NCBI GenBank assembly: GCA_965661055.1
Contig: CBFICS010000001.1
Location: forward strand, 186,001-250,000
Reading direction: 5' to 3'
Length of the DNA stretch: 64,000 bases
Source of the DNA: CBFHSF01 sp965661055
GTDB taxonomy: Bacteria; Bacteroidota; Bacteroidia; Flavobacteriales; Schleiferiaceae
The position numbers were made by a program, and so were the translations under genes. The stretch's first letter is position 1, and each line of letters begins with the position of its first letter. Positions 9,108 through 17,596 of the stretch are shown here, piece by piece. Below the pieces are notes generated by a model. The model saw only the letters and a list, made by a program, of their open reading frames with translations. It did no database searches and was not told where the DNA came from.

Positions 9108-10967
9108 ATGCTGAAAAACAAAAGAAAATCTCTTTTATTGGGGTTGTTGGCTGCCGGTGCTACTGGTTTTGCCCAGTTTAATCCCATTCAAAACGACTCA
9201 GAAAGTCAAATTTTTATCGATCTAAATCAAAGAGCAGATAAAAAGGTTCCGGTTGAAATAGTCCCTCCGCTTTTTTCAGGTGACTCGGCTATTTACCAAA
9301 TGCCGAGAATGGTACCAGGCACCTATAAAATTTACGATTTTGGCAGGTATGTCAGTGGTTTTTTGGCAACCGATGCCAAAGGGAAAGAATTAGAAGTTGA
9401 AAGACTTGATCAAAACCGTTGGTATGTAAAAAACGGTAAAGACTTGTATAAAATTAAGTATTGGGCTGAAGCTTCAGAAGGTCACCCAGATAAACCGAGT
9501 ATTTTTGGACCAGCCGCTTCTGTAAATGACAGTGCCCGCGTCCTGTTAAATATGTTTGGCTATGTTGGGTACATGAAGGGTCTAAAAGATAATCCTGTTC
9601 GACTCACAGTTTCTAAACCTAATTGGATGCATGGGTCAACTACTTTAGATAGAGTTAGTTTTAATGACAGCTCAGACATTTTTTCGGCACAAGATTATTT
9701 TCATTTGCATGACAATCCCATTTTATACGCAAAGGCAGACACTGCTACCCGAACCGTTGCAGGTATGGAGATTATCGTAGGGGTTTCTTCACTTTCGGGA
9801 AGTATTAGCGCAGCAGAAATAATGGAAGATATTGCCCCTATTTTTGAAGCCACTTATACCTACTTAGGAGACACCTTGCCAGCTAAAAAGTACGCTGTAC
9901 TATTGCATACAACACCTCCAGGAGGGGTGAATAATGGATTTGGCGCTCTTGAGCACCATACAAGTACGGTGGTTGTTTTTCCAGATGTGCCTTTAGAATA
10001 TTTAGGTTCAGGAATTAGAGATGTAGTGGCGCATGAGTTTTTTCACATTGTAACTCCTTTGAACATCCACAGTGAATATATTTCTGACTTTGATTTTATG
10101 AAGCCAGAAATGAGTAAGCACCTTTGGCTTTACGAAGGAATCACCGAATACAACTCTGTAATTTCTCAGAAAAAAGGCGGACTTACCACCGAAGATCAGT
10201 TCTTTAAAGAGATTATGGATAAAATGGATGCTGCGGACCAATACAACAAAGACATTCCGTTTACCATGGTCAGTAAACACGCACTAGACGTGTTTGAAAA
10301 CCAGTACTTAAATGTTTACCAAAAAGGGGCCTTAATCGGCGCTGCATTAGATCTTAAACTGCGTTCATTGTCTAATGGAAACTACGGGTTGAGAAATCTT
10401 TTGATTGATCTTGGTAAAAAATACGGACAAGACAGAGCCTTTGTAGATGACGATTTGTTTAATGTAATTACAGAAATGACATACCCAGAAATGAAAGAGT
10501 TCTTTGCAAGACATATTGAATCTGCAGAGCCACTTCCGTGGGAAGAATTACTGGACTTGGTCGGAGTGACCTACATTCGAGAAAGAGAGATCATGATTCT
10601 TAACATCGGAAACATTCGTTTAAATTTGGACGATGAAACGGGAAATTTAGTAGTGCAAGCAATTGATCCAAATTCTGATTTTGTAGCTTATCTTGATCTT
10701 AGAAGAGGTGATCAACTTTTAGAACTCAACGGAGAAAAAATAACCGCTGATAATATCAATGAGCTATTTACCAATCTTAAAGAAAATTTTGAGGACGGAG
10801 ACAAAGTGAAATTAAAAGTTTTACGAGAAGATGAAGATGGTGAACTCGACTCTAAAAAACTTTCAGCTAGACTAAAGAAGAGTACAAAAATTCAAAAAAA
10901 CATACTTCTCTTTCAAGAGGACCCAAGTGCAGAACAACTTAACATGAGAGTAAAATGGTTAGATTAA
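9108..10967 (+). CDS. M61 family (glycyl aminopeptidase-like) metallopeptidase with PDZ domain
   Basis: Exported zinc peptidase. A short signal peptide (LLGLLAAGATGFAQ) is followed by the N-terminal M61 domain. The zinc motif HEFFH sits at about residues 309-313, with the third ligand in LWLYEGITEY near 342. A PDZ domain occupies about residues 500-590 (VVQAIDPNSDFVAYLDLRRGDQLLELNG has the typical pattern). It should act in the periplasm or at the surface on peptides. The next peptidase starts 13 bases before this gene stops, so the two are translationally coupled. Confidence 0.88.
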   Translation: MLKNKRKSLLLGLLAAGATGFAQFNPIQNDSESQIFIDLNQRADKKVPVEIVPPLFSGDSAIYQMPRMVPGTYKIYDFGRYVSGFLATDAKGKELEVERLDQNRWYVKNGKDLYKIKYWAEASEGHPDKPSIFGPAASVNDSARVLLNMFGYVGYMKGLKDNPVRLTVSKPNWMHGSTTLDRVSFNDSSDIFSAQDYFHLHDNPILYAKADTATRTVAGMEIIVGVSSLSGSISAAEIMEDIAPIFEATYTYLGDTLPAKKYAVLLHTTPPGGVNNGFGALEHHTSTVVVFPDVPLEYLGSGIRDVVAHEFFHIVTPLNIHSEYISDFDFMKPEMSKHLWLYEGITEYNSVISQKKGGLTTEDQFFKEIMDKMDAADQYNKDIPFTMVSKHALDVFENQYLNVYQKGALIGAALDLKLRSLSNGNYGLRNLLIDLGKKYGQDRAFVDDDLFNVITEMTYPEMKEFFARHIESAEPLPWEELLDLVGVTYIREREIMILNIGNIRLNLDDETGNLVVQAIDPNSDFVAYLDLRRGDQLLELNGEKITADNINELFTNLKENFEDGDKVKLKVLREDEDGELDSKKLSARLKKSTKIQKNILLFQEDPSAEQLNMRVKWLD

Positions 10968-12961
10968 GTAAAGCCACATTAGCGATTCTTCCGCTTTTGG
11001 CCGCGTTTACAGCGTGTAATGTAGAAGAACCTAAGTCAGTTGGTTATGATGTTGCTGATATGGATGCAACGGCAAATCCATGTACTGACTTTTTTACCTA
11101 CGCAGGTGGGGGGTGGTTGGCTAACAACCCAATTCCTGAAACCGAAGCTAGGTGGAGTAAGTTCAATGAACTTGCAGATAACAATCAACAAAAGATTAGA
11201 GAGATTTTTAAAGGTCTTGTCGATTCTCAAAGTGATGAAAAATACGTTCAAGTAGTTAGAGATATGTATCTAACGGGAATGGATTCTACCGCTGCAGAGA
11301 CCATGGGACTAGAACCTGTAAAAGGACTTTTAGAATCAGTAGAGAACGATCAATCAGTTCATGATTTGATTACTCAGTTTGCACGTGCTAGAAACATTGG
11401 GGTTTCTTCTCCTTTTGTTTATTACGTTTCTGCAGATGAGGTGAACTCAAACATAAACACCATGTACCTTTCTCAGTCAGGACTTCACATGCCTGATAAG
11501 AGTTACTATCTAAAAGATGATTCAATAAGCATGAATTTTCAGATGGAGTTTAAAAAGTATATTGAAAAATTATTGCTTTTAGCAGATCCATCAAACACTC
11601 AAGCCGCTGACCAAGCAAATCAAATTTTTAAATTGGAAAAGCAAATGGCACAATACGCCATGGATAGAGTGGATATGAGAGAGCCTGAGAATACGTACAA
11701 CCCGATTTCTTACGATAGTCTGAAAATCAAATATCCTGCTATTGATTGGGATGTGTACTTTTCAGTTTTAAATGTTACTCCTTCTCATATGATCATTAAC
11801 ACTCCAGATTACTTGAGTGCAATTACAACCATGATCGCAGATGAATCACTTACAAGTACTTGGAAGTTATACAACCGCTTTTCAGTACTAAACTCTTTCG
11901 CGTCCTACCTAAACCATGATTTTGTTTCCGCAAGTTTTGATTTTTACGGTAAGGTTCTGAACGGAAAGAAAGCGATGAAGCCTAGATGGAAAAGAGTATT
12001 GGGCGATTTAAATAATGGACTTTCGCAAGAAGTTGGTAGAATTTATGTCCAAAAACATTTTCCTGAAAGTGACAAAGCAAAGATTAGTGAAATGGTAGAA
12101 AACCTTCGCAAGGCATATGAAACAAGAGTTTCTTCACTTATGTGGATGTCTTCGGAAACCAAAGCCAAAGCATTAGAGAAATTAAAAACTTTCACTTATA
12201 AGGTAGGTTACCCAGATTCTTGGAAACCCATTGATGGGCTGACCATTTTGTCAAAAAACTACGTTGGTAATTTAATTAGCCTTAGAGACTTTAGAGCTAA
12301 AGAATCTTTGGCAGACTACAACAAGCCAGTTGATAAAAGCCGATGGGGAATGGGAGCGCATATTGTAAATGCTTATTACAATCCTTCTAACAATGAAATT
12401 GTATTCCCAGCTGGAATTTTGCAGCCGCCGTTTTATAATCCAGAAGCTGATGATGCCTTGAACTATGGGGGTATTGGTGGGGTTATCGGACACGAATTTA
12501 CTCATGGTTTTGATGACCAAGGTTCAAAGTACGATGCCTATGGTAATTTAAGTGAGTGGTGGACAGAAGAAGACAGAGCCGCTTTTATGGTTTTAGCTGA
12601 GAAATTAGCGCAACAATATGATGCTTATGAACCATTGCCTGGAGTTCATGTTGATGGTCACCTTACCTTGGGTGAAAACATCGCAGACCTTGGTGGTTTG
12701 ACTTTAGCTTACCACGCTTATAAGGCTTCTCATCCAAACGGAGGTGAAGAAATAGATGGGTTTACTCCTGAACAACGCATATTCTTGGGTTGGGCTCAAG
12801 CCTTTACAGGCCATTCAACAGATGGTTATGTAAGACAGCAAGTAGTTGCTGATCCTCATTCTCCTGCAGAATCTAGAGTTTTAGGGCCGCTGAGTAACAT
12901 CCCTGAGTTTTATGAGAACTTTTCTTGTGAAGTACCGGGTGATTTAATTATCATTTGGTAA
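10955..12961 (+). CDS. M13 family (neprilysin/PepO-like) metallopeptidase, lipoprotein
   Basis: Zinc endopeptidase anchored as a lipoprotein. Residues 1-21 form a lipoprotein signal ending in the lipobox FTAC. The zinc site HEFTH is near residue 513 (GVIGHEFTHGFDD) with the third ligand in GENIADLGG near 574. NAYYNP near 470 is the substrate-binding Asn-Ala-x-Tyr of M13 enzymes. Length 668 is normal. It overlaps the M61 gene by 13 bases and ends a run of three peptidase genes, closed by a terminator. Likely role is breakdown of oligopeptides outside the inner membrane. Confidence 0.93.
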   Translation: MVRLSKATLAILPLLAAFTACNVEEPKSVGYDVADMDATANPCTDFFTYAGGGWLANNPIPETEARWSKFNELADNNQQKIREIFKGLVDSQSDEKYVQVVRDMYLTGMDSTAAETMGLEPVKGLLESVENDQSVHDLITQFARARNIGVSSPFVYYVSADEVNSNINTMYLSQSGLHMPDKSYYLKDDSISMNFQMEFKKYIEKLLLLADPSNTQAADQANQIFKLEKQMAQYAMDRVDMREPENTYNPISYDSLKIKYPAIDWDVYFSVLNVTPSHMIINTPDYLSAITTMIADESLTSTWKLYNRFSVLNSFASYLNHDFVSASFDFYGKVLNGKKAMKPRWKRVLGDLNNGLSQEVGRIYVQKHFPESDKAKISEMVENLRKAYETRVSSLMWMSSETKAKALEKLKTFTYKVGYPDSWKPIDGLTILSKNYVGNLISLRDFRAKESLADYNKPVDKSRWGMGAHIVNAYYNPSNNEIVFPAGILQPPFYNPEADDALNYGGIGGVIGHEFTHGFDDQGSKYDAYGNLSEWWTEEDRAAFMVLAEKLAQQYDAYEPLPGVHVDGHLTLGENIADLGGLTLAYHAYKASHPNGGEEIDGFTPEQRIFLGWAQAFTGHSTDGYVRQQVVADPHSPAESRVLGPLSNIPEFYENFSCEVPGDLIIIW

Positions 12962-12981
12962 TCAAAGAATGTCATTAAAAC

Positions 12982-13009
12982 AAAAGGCCGTCCAATTGGA
13001 CGGCCTTTT
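12982..13009. terminator. bidirectional terminator between the M13 and DUF4382 genes
   Basis: A 28-base perfect palindrome (AAAAGGCCGTCCAA and its complement) with flanking A and T runs, lying between two converging genes and able to serve both strands. Confidence 0.8.
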
Positions 13010-13044
13010 TTGTGCCTATGGCACTCTTCAACTGTGGTGGGTAA

Positions 13045-13827
13045 CTATAGGTTTATCGTGTCAGCGAAAGTAGTTGTGCCGTTGACCACATTAACTCCTG
13101 GTAGAGTTTGACCTGCAAAACCGTTTCCTGGGTACACATAAATATTATATACATCTTTTGGCAGACCCATTAGTAAGAAATACCCGGTGGTGTCTGTGCA
13201 AGTATTTGCAGTGGTATCATTAGTCGTTGTGCTAATCGCAGATAAATGATGAGATACACTGTCTGGTAATGCATATCCATCAATTGCCCCTGATTGTGCA
13301 TCGGCAATTAAATAGAGTACAGGCTTAAGATTGTATTTTCCGTTTCCTGTCTTCACAATAGATTTAGCGGCATCAAAGTCTAAGTAGAATGAGTAATCTA
13401 CATTGGGAACTAAAGTAAAGGTTGCCTTTAATTTTAAACCAGACTGCTGTCCGCTTGGTGTATTTAGTGGGTGATAAACAGAATCTACCATTACGTAGTT
13501 ACTGTCACCTAAGATGAGTCTAATCTGACCAATGGTTCCTGAAGGCACAGTGCCCGCACTTAATAGAGTATCGTTACCAGCAACATAATCTAAAAGGTTG
13601 AAAACTCCTCCTTTTGTAGGTACACTTACCCAGTTAGAATCAACTTTGATGTTTACTTCCATGATGTCTACTAAAACTTCCTGGTAGTCACCAGGGGCAT
13701 CAATCATTTTAAAAGAAACTTGAGAGGTTCCTTTTGCAGAATTTGGATCGTTTGCTCTTTCACAAGACCCTAATGTCAATAATGAAAGAATAGCTATAGC
13801 TGAGGTTTTGTGAGTAATATCTTTCAT
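13045..13827 (-). CDS. DUF4382 domain lipoprotein
   Basis: A 260-residue predicted lipoprotein: the signal ends in the lipobox-like LGSC near residue 23. Residues about 38-175 fit DUF4382 (MIDAPGDYQEVLVDIMEV, a conserved start of that domain, and VDYSFYLDFDAAKSIVK). The C-terminal 80 residues look like a small beta-sandwich of the carboxypeptidase-regulatory kind (DGYALPD, YFLLMGLPKDVYNIYV). No enzymatic residues are apparent and the function is unknown. It is a single gene, converging with the M13 gene and diverging from the rhodanese cluster. Confidence 0.8.
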   Translation of the reverse strand: MKDITHKTSAIAILSLLTLGSCERANDPNSAKGTSQVSFKMIDAPGDYQEVLVDIMEVNIKVDSNWVSVPTKGGVFNLLDYVAGNDTLLSAGTVPSGTIGQIRLILGDSNYVMVDSVYHPLNTPSGQQSGLKLKATFTLVPNVDYSFYLDFDAAKSIVKTGNGKYNLKPVLYLIADAQSGAIDGYALPDSVSHHLSAISTTTNDTTANTCTDTTGYFLLMGLPKDVYNIYVYPGNGFAGQTLPGVNVVNGTTTFADTINL

Positions 13828-13922
13828 GAACGCAATTTAGATTTAACTTTTCCTTAAGAGATCCAGTTATGTTTCGTTTATTATTAATATTGTGACATAG
13901 GCTTTAGATGTGTGATTTGCGT

Positions 13923-13930
13923 TACTTTTG
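13923..13930 (+). promoter_or_regulatory. candidate -7 element for the rhodanese cluster
   Basis: TACTTTTG fits TAnnTTTG, 49 bases before the start codon at 13980. It lies downstream of an in-frame ATG at 13908, which argues that the upstream ATG is not the translation start. Confidence 0.4.
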
Positions 13931-13979
13931 TTGTATCATCTCAATATATATTTGCTCAAAATTTAAAAATCAAATAAAA

Positions 13980-14252
13980 ATGAACGAGTTAATTAATAAC
14001 CCATTAGCTTCAATTATTGACGTTAGAACTCCTGGTGAATATGCTGGAGGAAATGTAGCGGGATCTGTAAATATTCCCCTAGATCAAGTTCCAAACCGCG
14101 TAAATGAATTTAAAGAAATGAGCAAGCCCATTATTTTGTGTTGCGCGAGCGGCATGAGAAGTGGACAAGCAACTCAGTTTCTTAAGCAACATGGAATTGA
14201 TGAAGTGTACAACGGAGGTGGTTGGTCAGAAGTTCAAATTCACAAAATGTAA
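13980..14252 (+). CDS. rhodanese-like protein, cytosolic, first of three
   Basis: Single-domain rhodanese, about 90 residues, with no signal peptide. IIDVRTPGEYAGGNV and the active loop CCASGMRSG carry the catalytic cysteine that forms a persulfide. I choose the ATG at 13980 because it directly precedes the domain; the in-frame ATG at 13908 lies upstream of the candidate promoter and would add residues unlike the family. The next rhodanese starts 3 bases after the stop. It probably moves sulfane sulfur in concert with the following genes; the acceptor is unknown. Confidence 0.88.
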   Translation: MNELINNPLASIIDVRTPGEYAGGNVAGSVNIPLDQVPNRVNEFKEMSKPIILCCASGMRSGQATQFLKQHGIDEVYNGGGWSEVQIHKM

Positions 14253-14255
14253 TTC

Positions 14256-14564
14256 ATGTTTGGATTTTTGAAAAAGTTCTTTGGTCCTGAAGCAGATTTT
14301 CAGGACCTCTTAGAAAATAAAAAAGCGACCATTATTGATGTAAGGACTCCTCAAGAGTTTTCAGGAGGTCACAATAAGGGAGCGATTAATATTCCCCTTC
14401 AACAGATTGGAGGAAAAGCAAAACAATTGAAATCTAAAGAACCCATTATTGTATGTTGTGCCTCAGGTATGAGGTCTGGTCAAGCCAAATCAATCCTTAA
14501 ATCTAAAGGTTTAGAAGAGGTATACAATGCGGGCTCTTGGACTTCATTAAGAAAATTTGATTAG
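14256..14564 (+). CDS. rhodanese-like protein, cytosolic, second of three
   Basis: A 102-residue rhodanese with a short amphipathic start (MFGFLKKFFG) in front of the domain, TIIDVRTPQEF, and the loop CCASGMRSG. Its loop is identical to the preceding protein's, so the two look like a tandem duplication that has diverged outside the active site. It carries no export signal; the N-terminal aromatic stretch might touch the membrane. It sits between two other rhodanese genes with gaps of 3 and 4 bases. Confidence 0.88.
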   Translation: MFGFLKKFFGPEADFQDLLENKKATIIDVRTPQEFSGGHNKGAINIPLQQIGGKAKQLKSKEPIIVCCASGMRSGQAKSILKSKGLEEVYNAGSWTSLRKFD

Positions 14565-14568
14565 TATT

Positions 14569-15003
14569 ATGAAGAAACTATTCGTTATTGCTGCATTGTT
14601 AGTAGGCGTTTCAGCCTGCAACGGTCAAGCAGAAAAAGAGGTTGAGAATAATAATTCAAGTAGCCAAGAAGCCACGGTAAAACAAATAGCAGAGAATATT
14701 TCCGTTAAACCATTTGCGACTAAAGTAGCTAGTGGTAAGGGTCAGTTAATTGATGTTAGGACTCAAGGTGAATATGCAGAAGGACATATTGCTGGAGCAA
14801 CTAATATTGATATTTATTCTGAAACCTTTGAGCGTGAGATTTCTAACCTAGATAAAAATACTCCTGTCTACGTTTATTGTCGCTCAGGGGGTAGGTCAGG
14901 AAAAGCCATGTCAATAATGAAAGCCATGGGCTTTGTTGAGGTTTACAACCTAGATGGCGGAATGAATGCTTGGCAGTCAAGTAATCAGGCAGTAGAAAAA
15001 TAA
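14569..15003 (+). CDS. rhodanese-like lipoprotein, third of three
   Basis: Exported rhodanese of about 144 residues. I choose the ATG at 14569 (MKKLFVIAALLVGVSAC) because it begins a normal lipoprotein signal with lipobox VSAC; a TTG four codons upstream would spoil it. The mature part has a polar linker, then LIDVRTQGEYAEGHI and the loop CRSGGRSG with the catalytic Cys. Unlike its two neighbours it should act in the periplasm. Its stop overlaps the start of the next gene by one base. Confidence 0.88.
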   Translation: MKKLFVIAALLVGVSACNGQAEKEVENNNSSSQEATVKQIAENISVKPFATKVASGKGQLIDVRTQGEYAEGHIAGATNIDIYSETFEREISNLDKNTPVYVYCRSGGRSGKAMSIMKAMGFVEVYNLDGGMNAWQSSNQAVEK

Positions 15004-15200
15004 TGAGTTCAAGAATAAAAATCATTGTTATTGGAGCTTTTGTAGGGGCCTTATGCGGGTATGCTTACTACTATTTTGTTGGATGCAAAACGGGTAGTTG
15101 TGCCATCACCTCAAGTCCTGTGAATAGCTCTGTATATGGATTGTTCATGGGAGGGCTAACCCTTGATCTAATTAGAGATTTATTAAAAAAGAAAAAGTAA
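15003..15200 (+). CDS. small membrane protein, DUF6132-like
   Basis: A 65-residue protein with two hydrophobic segments (about 7-28 and 44-58). Between them lies a short cysteine-containing loop GCKTGSCAITSSP, a pattern I associate with the DUF6132 family of Bacteroidota. Overlaps the rhodanese lipoprotein and the thioredoxin gene by one base each, so the three are tightly coupled. The two loop cysteines could take part in thiol or persulfide exchange with the flanking proteins, but that is inference. Function unknown. Confidence 0.75.
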   Translation: MSSRIKIIVIGAFVGALCGYAYYYFVGCKTGSCAITSSPVNSSVYGLFMGGLTLDLIRDLLKKKK

Positions 15201-15496
15201 TGGCTTCATTTCAAGAGTTAACAAATGCTAAAACGCCTACTTTGGTTGACTTTTTTGCTGAATGGTGTCAGCCTTGTAAAATGATGGCTCCCATTTTAAG
15301 CAATGTTGCAAAGGAGTTAGGAGACTCTGTAAGGATTATTAAAATTGATGTCGATAAAAATCAAACGTTGGCATCCCAATTAAAAATTCAAGGAGTTCCG
15401 ACTTTAGCCATTTACAAAGAAGGTAAAATGGTTTGGCGGCAAAGTGGAGTTTTTCCAGCTAGTGAACTTGTGAAAATTATTACTCAATACCAATAA
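15200..15496 (+). CDS. thioredoxin-family protein
   Basis: A 98-residue thioredoxin fold without signal peptide. FFAEWCQPCKMMAPIL carries the redox pair Cys-Gln-Pro-Cys instead of the classical CGPC; GVPTLAIYKEGK contains the cis-proline. It reduces disulfides or persulfides in the cytosol. As last gene of the rhodanese cluster it probably reduces the persulfidated rhodaneses or their targets. The stop codon runs straight into a bidirectional terminator. Confidence 0.9.
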   Translation: MASFQELTNAKTPTLVDFFAEWCQPCKMMAPILSNVAKELGDSVRIIKIDVDKNQTLASQLKIQGVPTLAIYKEGKMVWRQSGVFPASELVKIITQYQ

Positions 15497-15530
15497 AAAA
15501 AGCCCTGACCGTTAAGTCAGGGCTTTTTTT
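15495..15530. terminator. bidirectional terminator between thioredoxin and ahcY
   Basis: AGCCCTGAC / GTCAGGGCT stem with a six-base loop, A run before and T run after, between converging genes. Confidence 0.85.
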
Positions 15531-15547
15531 ATTACGATAAAAATTTC

Positions 15548-16864
15548 CTAGTATCTGTAGTATTCAGGTTTGTAAGGACCTTCAACAGTTACACCAATAT
15601 ATTTAGCTTGATCTTCAGAAAGAACATCTAATTCAACACCAATTTTAGCCAAGTGTAGCTCTGCTACCTTTTCATCAAGGTGTTTAGGAAGTGTGTAAAC
15701 TTCATTTTTGTATTGATCACTGCGTAACCATAATTCAATTTGGGCAAGAACCTGGTTGGCGAATGAGTTTGACATTACAAAACTAGGGTGTCCAGTTGCA
15801 CATCCTAAGTTTACTAATCGTCCTTCAGCCAATACAATAATATCCTTCCCGTTAACAGTATACTTATCTACTTGTGGTTTAACTTCAACCTTAGAACTTC
15901 CGTGGTTTTTGTTTAACCAAGCCATATCGATTTCATTGTCAAAGTGGCCAATGTTACATAGAATAGATTTGTCTTTCATCGCTTCAAAATGTTTTGCAGT
16001 GATGATGTCTTTATTTCCAGTAGCGGTAACAACAATGTCAGCACGTCCAATGGCATTTTCCATTTTCTTTACTTCATATCCGTCCATCGCTGCTTGAAGA
16101 GCACAAATCGGATCAATTTCTGTTACAATTACTCTCGCACCAGCACCTCTCAAAGATGCAGCAGTACCTTTGCCTACATCACCGTAACCAGCAACAACAG
16201 CTACTTTTCCAGCCATCATTACGTCAGTTGCACGACGAATTGCGTCAACGGCAGATTCTTTACAACCGTATTTGTTGTCAAACTTAGACTTGGTAACACT
16301 ATCGTTAACATTAATAGCAGGAACTGGAAGTGTTCCGTTGGCCATTCTTTCGTAAAGACGGTGAACCCCTGTAGTTGTTTCTTCAGAAATACCCTTAATG
16401 TCAGAAACCAAATGAGGGTAATTATCTAATACCATATTGGTAAGATCACCGCCATCATCTAAGATCATATTTAATGGCTTTCTGTCTTCACCGAAAAATA
16501 AAGTTTGCTCAATACACCAGTCAAACTCTTCATCAGAAAGACCTTTCCATGCATAAACTGGAACTCCAGCGTCAGCAATCGCTGCAGCAGCATGATCTTG
16601 GGTAGAAAATATATTACAAGAAGACCAGGTAACTTCAGCACCTAGTTCAACTAAAGTTTCAATTAGTACAGCGGTTTGAATGGTCATGTGTAAACAACCA
16701 GCGATTCGTGCGCCCTTTAATGGCTTATCTTTTCCGAACTCTTCACGTAAAGACATTAAGCCAGGCATTTCAGCTTCTGCTAATTCTATTTCCAATCTTC
16801 CCCATTTCGCCAAAGAAATGTCTTTAACTTTGTACGGTAAGTACACTTGTGTAATTTCACTCAT
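15548..16864 (-). CDS. ahcY: adenosylhomocysteinase
   Basis: Cytosolic NAD-dependent enzyme that splits S-adenosylhomocysteine into adenosine and homocysteine, removing the product of methyl transfer. The Rossmann motif GYGDVGKGTAASLRG lies near residue 225. KSKFDNKYGCKES, CNIGHFDNEID and the C-terminal KPEYYRY (the conserved Lys-Tyr that reaches the partner subunit) are diagnostic. Length 438 is normal for bacteria. Single gene, divergent from the phosphopantetheinyl transferase gene, with its own candidate promoter. Confidence 0.97.
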   Translation of the reverse strand: MSEITQVYLPYKVKDISLAKWGRLEIELAEAEMPGLMSLREEFGKDKPLKGARIAGCLHMTIQTAVLIETLVELGAEVTWSSCNIFSTQDHAAAAIADAGVPVYAWKGLSDEEFDWCIEQTLFFGEDRKPLNMILDDGGDLTNMVLDNYPHLVSDIKGISEETTTGVHRLYERMANGTLPVPAINVNDSVTKSKFDNKYGCKESAVDAIRRATDVMMAGKVAVVAGYGDVGKGTAASLRGAGARVIVTEIDPICALQAAMDGYEVKKMENAIGRADIVVTATGNKDIITAKHFEAMKDKSILCNIGHFDNEIDMAWLNKNHGSSKVEVKPQVDKYTVNGKDIIVLAEGRLVNLGCATGHPSFVMSNSFANQVLAQIELWLRSDQYKNEVYTLPKHLDEKVAELHLAKIGVELDVLSEDQAKYIGVTVEGPYKPEYYRY

Positions 16865-16893
16865 TGTATAAAATTTCGTTTTTTTAGACTTAG

Positions 16894-16901
16894 CAAATAT
16901 A
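16894..16901 (-). promoter_or_regulatory. candidate -7 element for ahcY
   Basis: On the minus strand the sequence reads TATATTTG, a full match to TAnnTTTG, 30 bases before the ahcY start codon. Confidence 0.45.
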
Positions 16902-16915
16902 ACAACTTTGAAGCC

Positions 16916-17551
16916 ATGGGGTTTATGGATTTATTGAATATTACAAAAGTTTCTTTTAAAGAAGGTCCTGTTTCTGTTGTTTTAGCAACTATGGAGCGAC
17001 TTCCAGAGGGGGCTGTATCGTTTCCCCTTTCAGAAAGAGACCGGGAATATTCTGCCAATTTTAAAAATAAAGATTCTTTGAAGAGTTTTTATTCCGCCCG
17101 CTTTGCTGCTTCCGAGTTGATTTCTGTTGAAGACCTTCACTATGAAGGTCAACGTCCTTTGTTAAAATCTGGAAATCACCTAAGCCTTTCTCATACACAC
17201 GGATGGGGAGCCGCTGTGACCTCAAAATATTCAGTAGGGGTAGATATTGAGTTTGACCGTCCTCAAATTTTCAGAATTGCAAAAAAGTTTGTCAATGAGG
17301 TAGAAGTTGGCTGGGTTGAAAAAGGCAATATTGATCACCTACATGCCATTTGGGGCGCCAAAGAAAGTGTGTTTAAAATGTACGGTCTTGGCTCTGTGGA
17401 TTTTAGAGGTGATATTACCGTAATGGGTGCTCCTGACCCAACAACAGGGCAGTTTATTGCCCTTTTTAAAAACAGAAAAACCCAATTTGAAGCCAAAATG
17501 TATTACAAGAAAATTAAGAATATGCACTTAGTTTTCGGATTTAGAAATTGA
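16916..17551 (+). CDS. 4'-phosphopantetheinyl transferase superfamily protein
   Basis: Sfp-type transferase of about 211 residues that would attach phosphopantetheine from CoA to carrier proteins such as acyl carrier protein. GVDIEFDRP holds the magnesium-binding Asp/Glu pair and WGAKESVFKMYG is the W-x2-KES motif. The frame opens at 16847, but that would overlap ahcY and its promoter, so I take the ATG at 16916; 16925 is a second possibility. The target carrier protein is not encoded nearby. Confidence 0.88.
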   Translation: MGFMDLLNITKVSFKEGPVSVVLATMERLPEGAVSFPLSERDREYSANFKNKDSLKSFYSARFAASELISVEDLHYEGQRPLLKSGNHLSLSHTHGWGAAVTSKYSVGVDIEFDRPQIFRIAKKFVNEVEVGWVEKGNIDHLHAIWGAKESVFKMYGLGSVDFRGDITVMGAPDPTTGQFIALFKNRKTQFEAKMYYKKIKNMHLVFGFRN

Positions 17552-17596
17552 ATTTTCGCATCTTTGCTTTGCAATCACTTAAAAAGCAGCTGCTAG

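Noticed and set aside
13908..13979. Upstream in-frame start for the first rhodanese
   Set aside because: The candidate promoter TACTTTTG lies downstream of this ATG, and the added Cys/Ile/Tyr-rich residues do not resemble a rhodanese N-terminus.
15756..16429. Long plus-strand open frames opposite ahcY (113 and 146 codons)
   Set aside because: They lie wholly within ahcY, have Ser/Asn-rich composition typical of antisense translation, and resemble no family.
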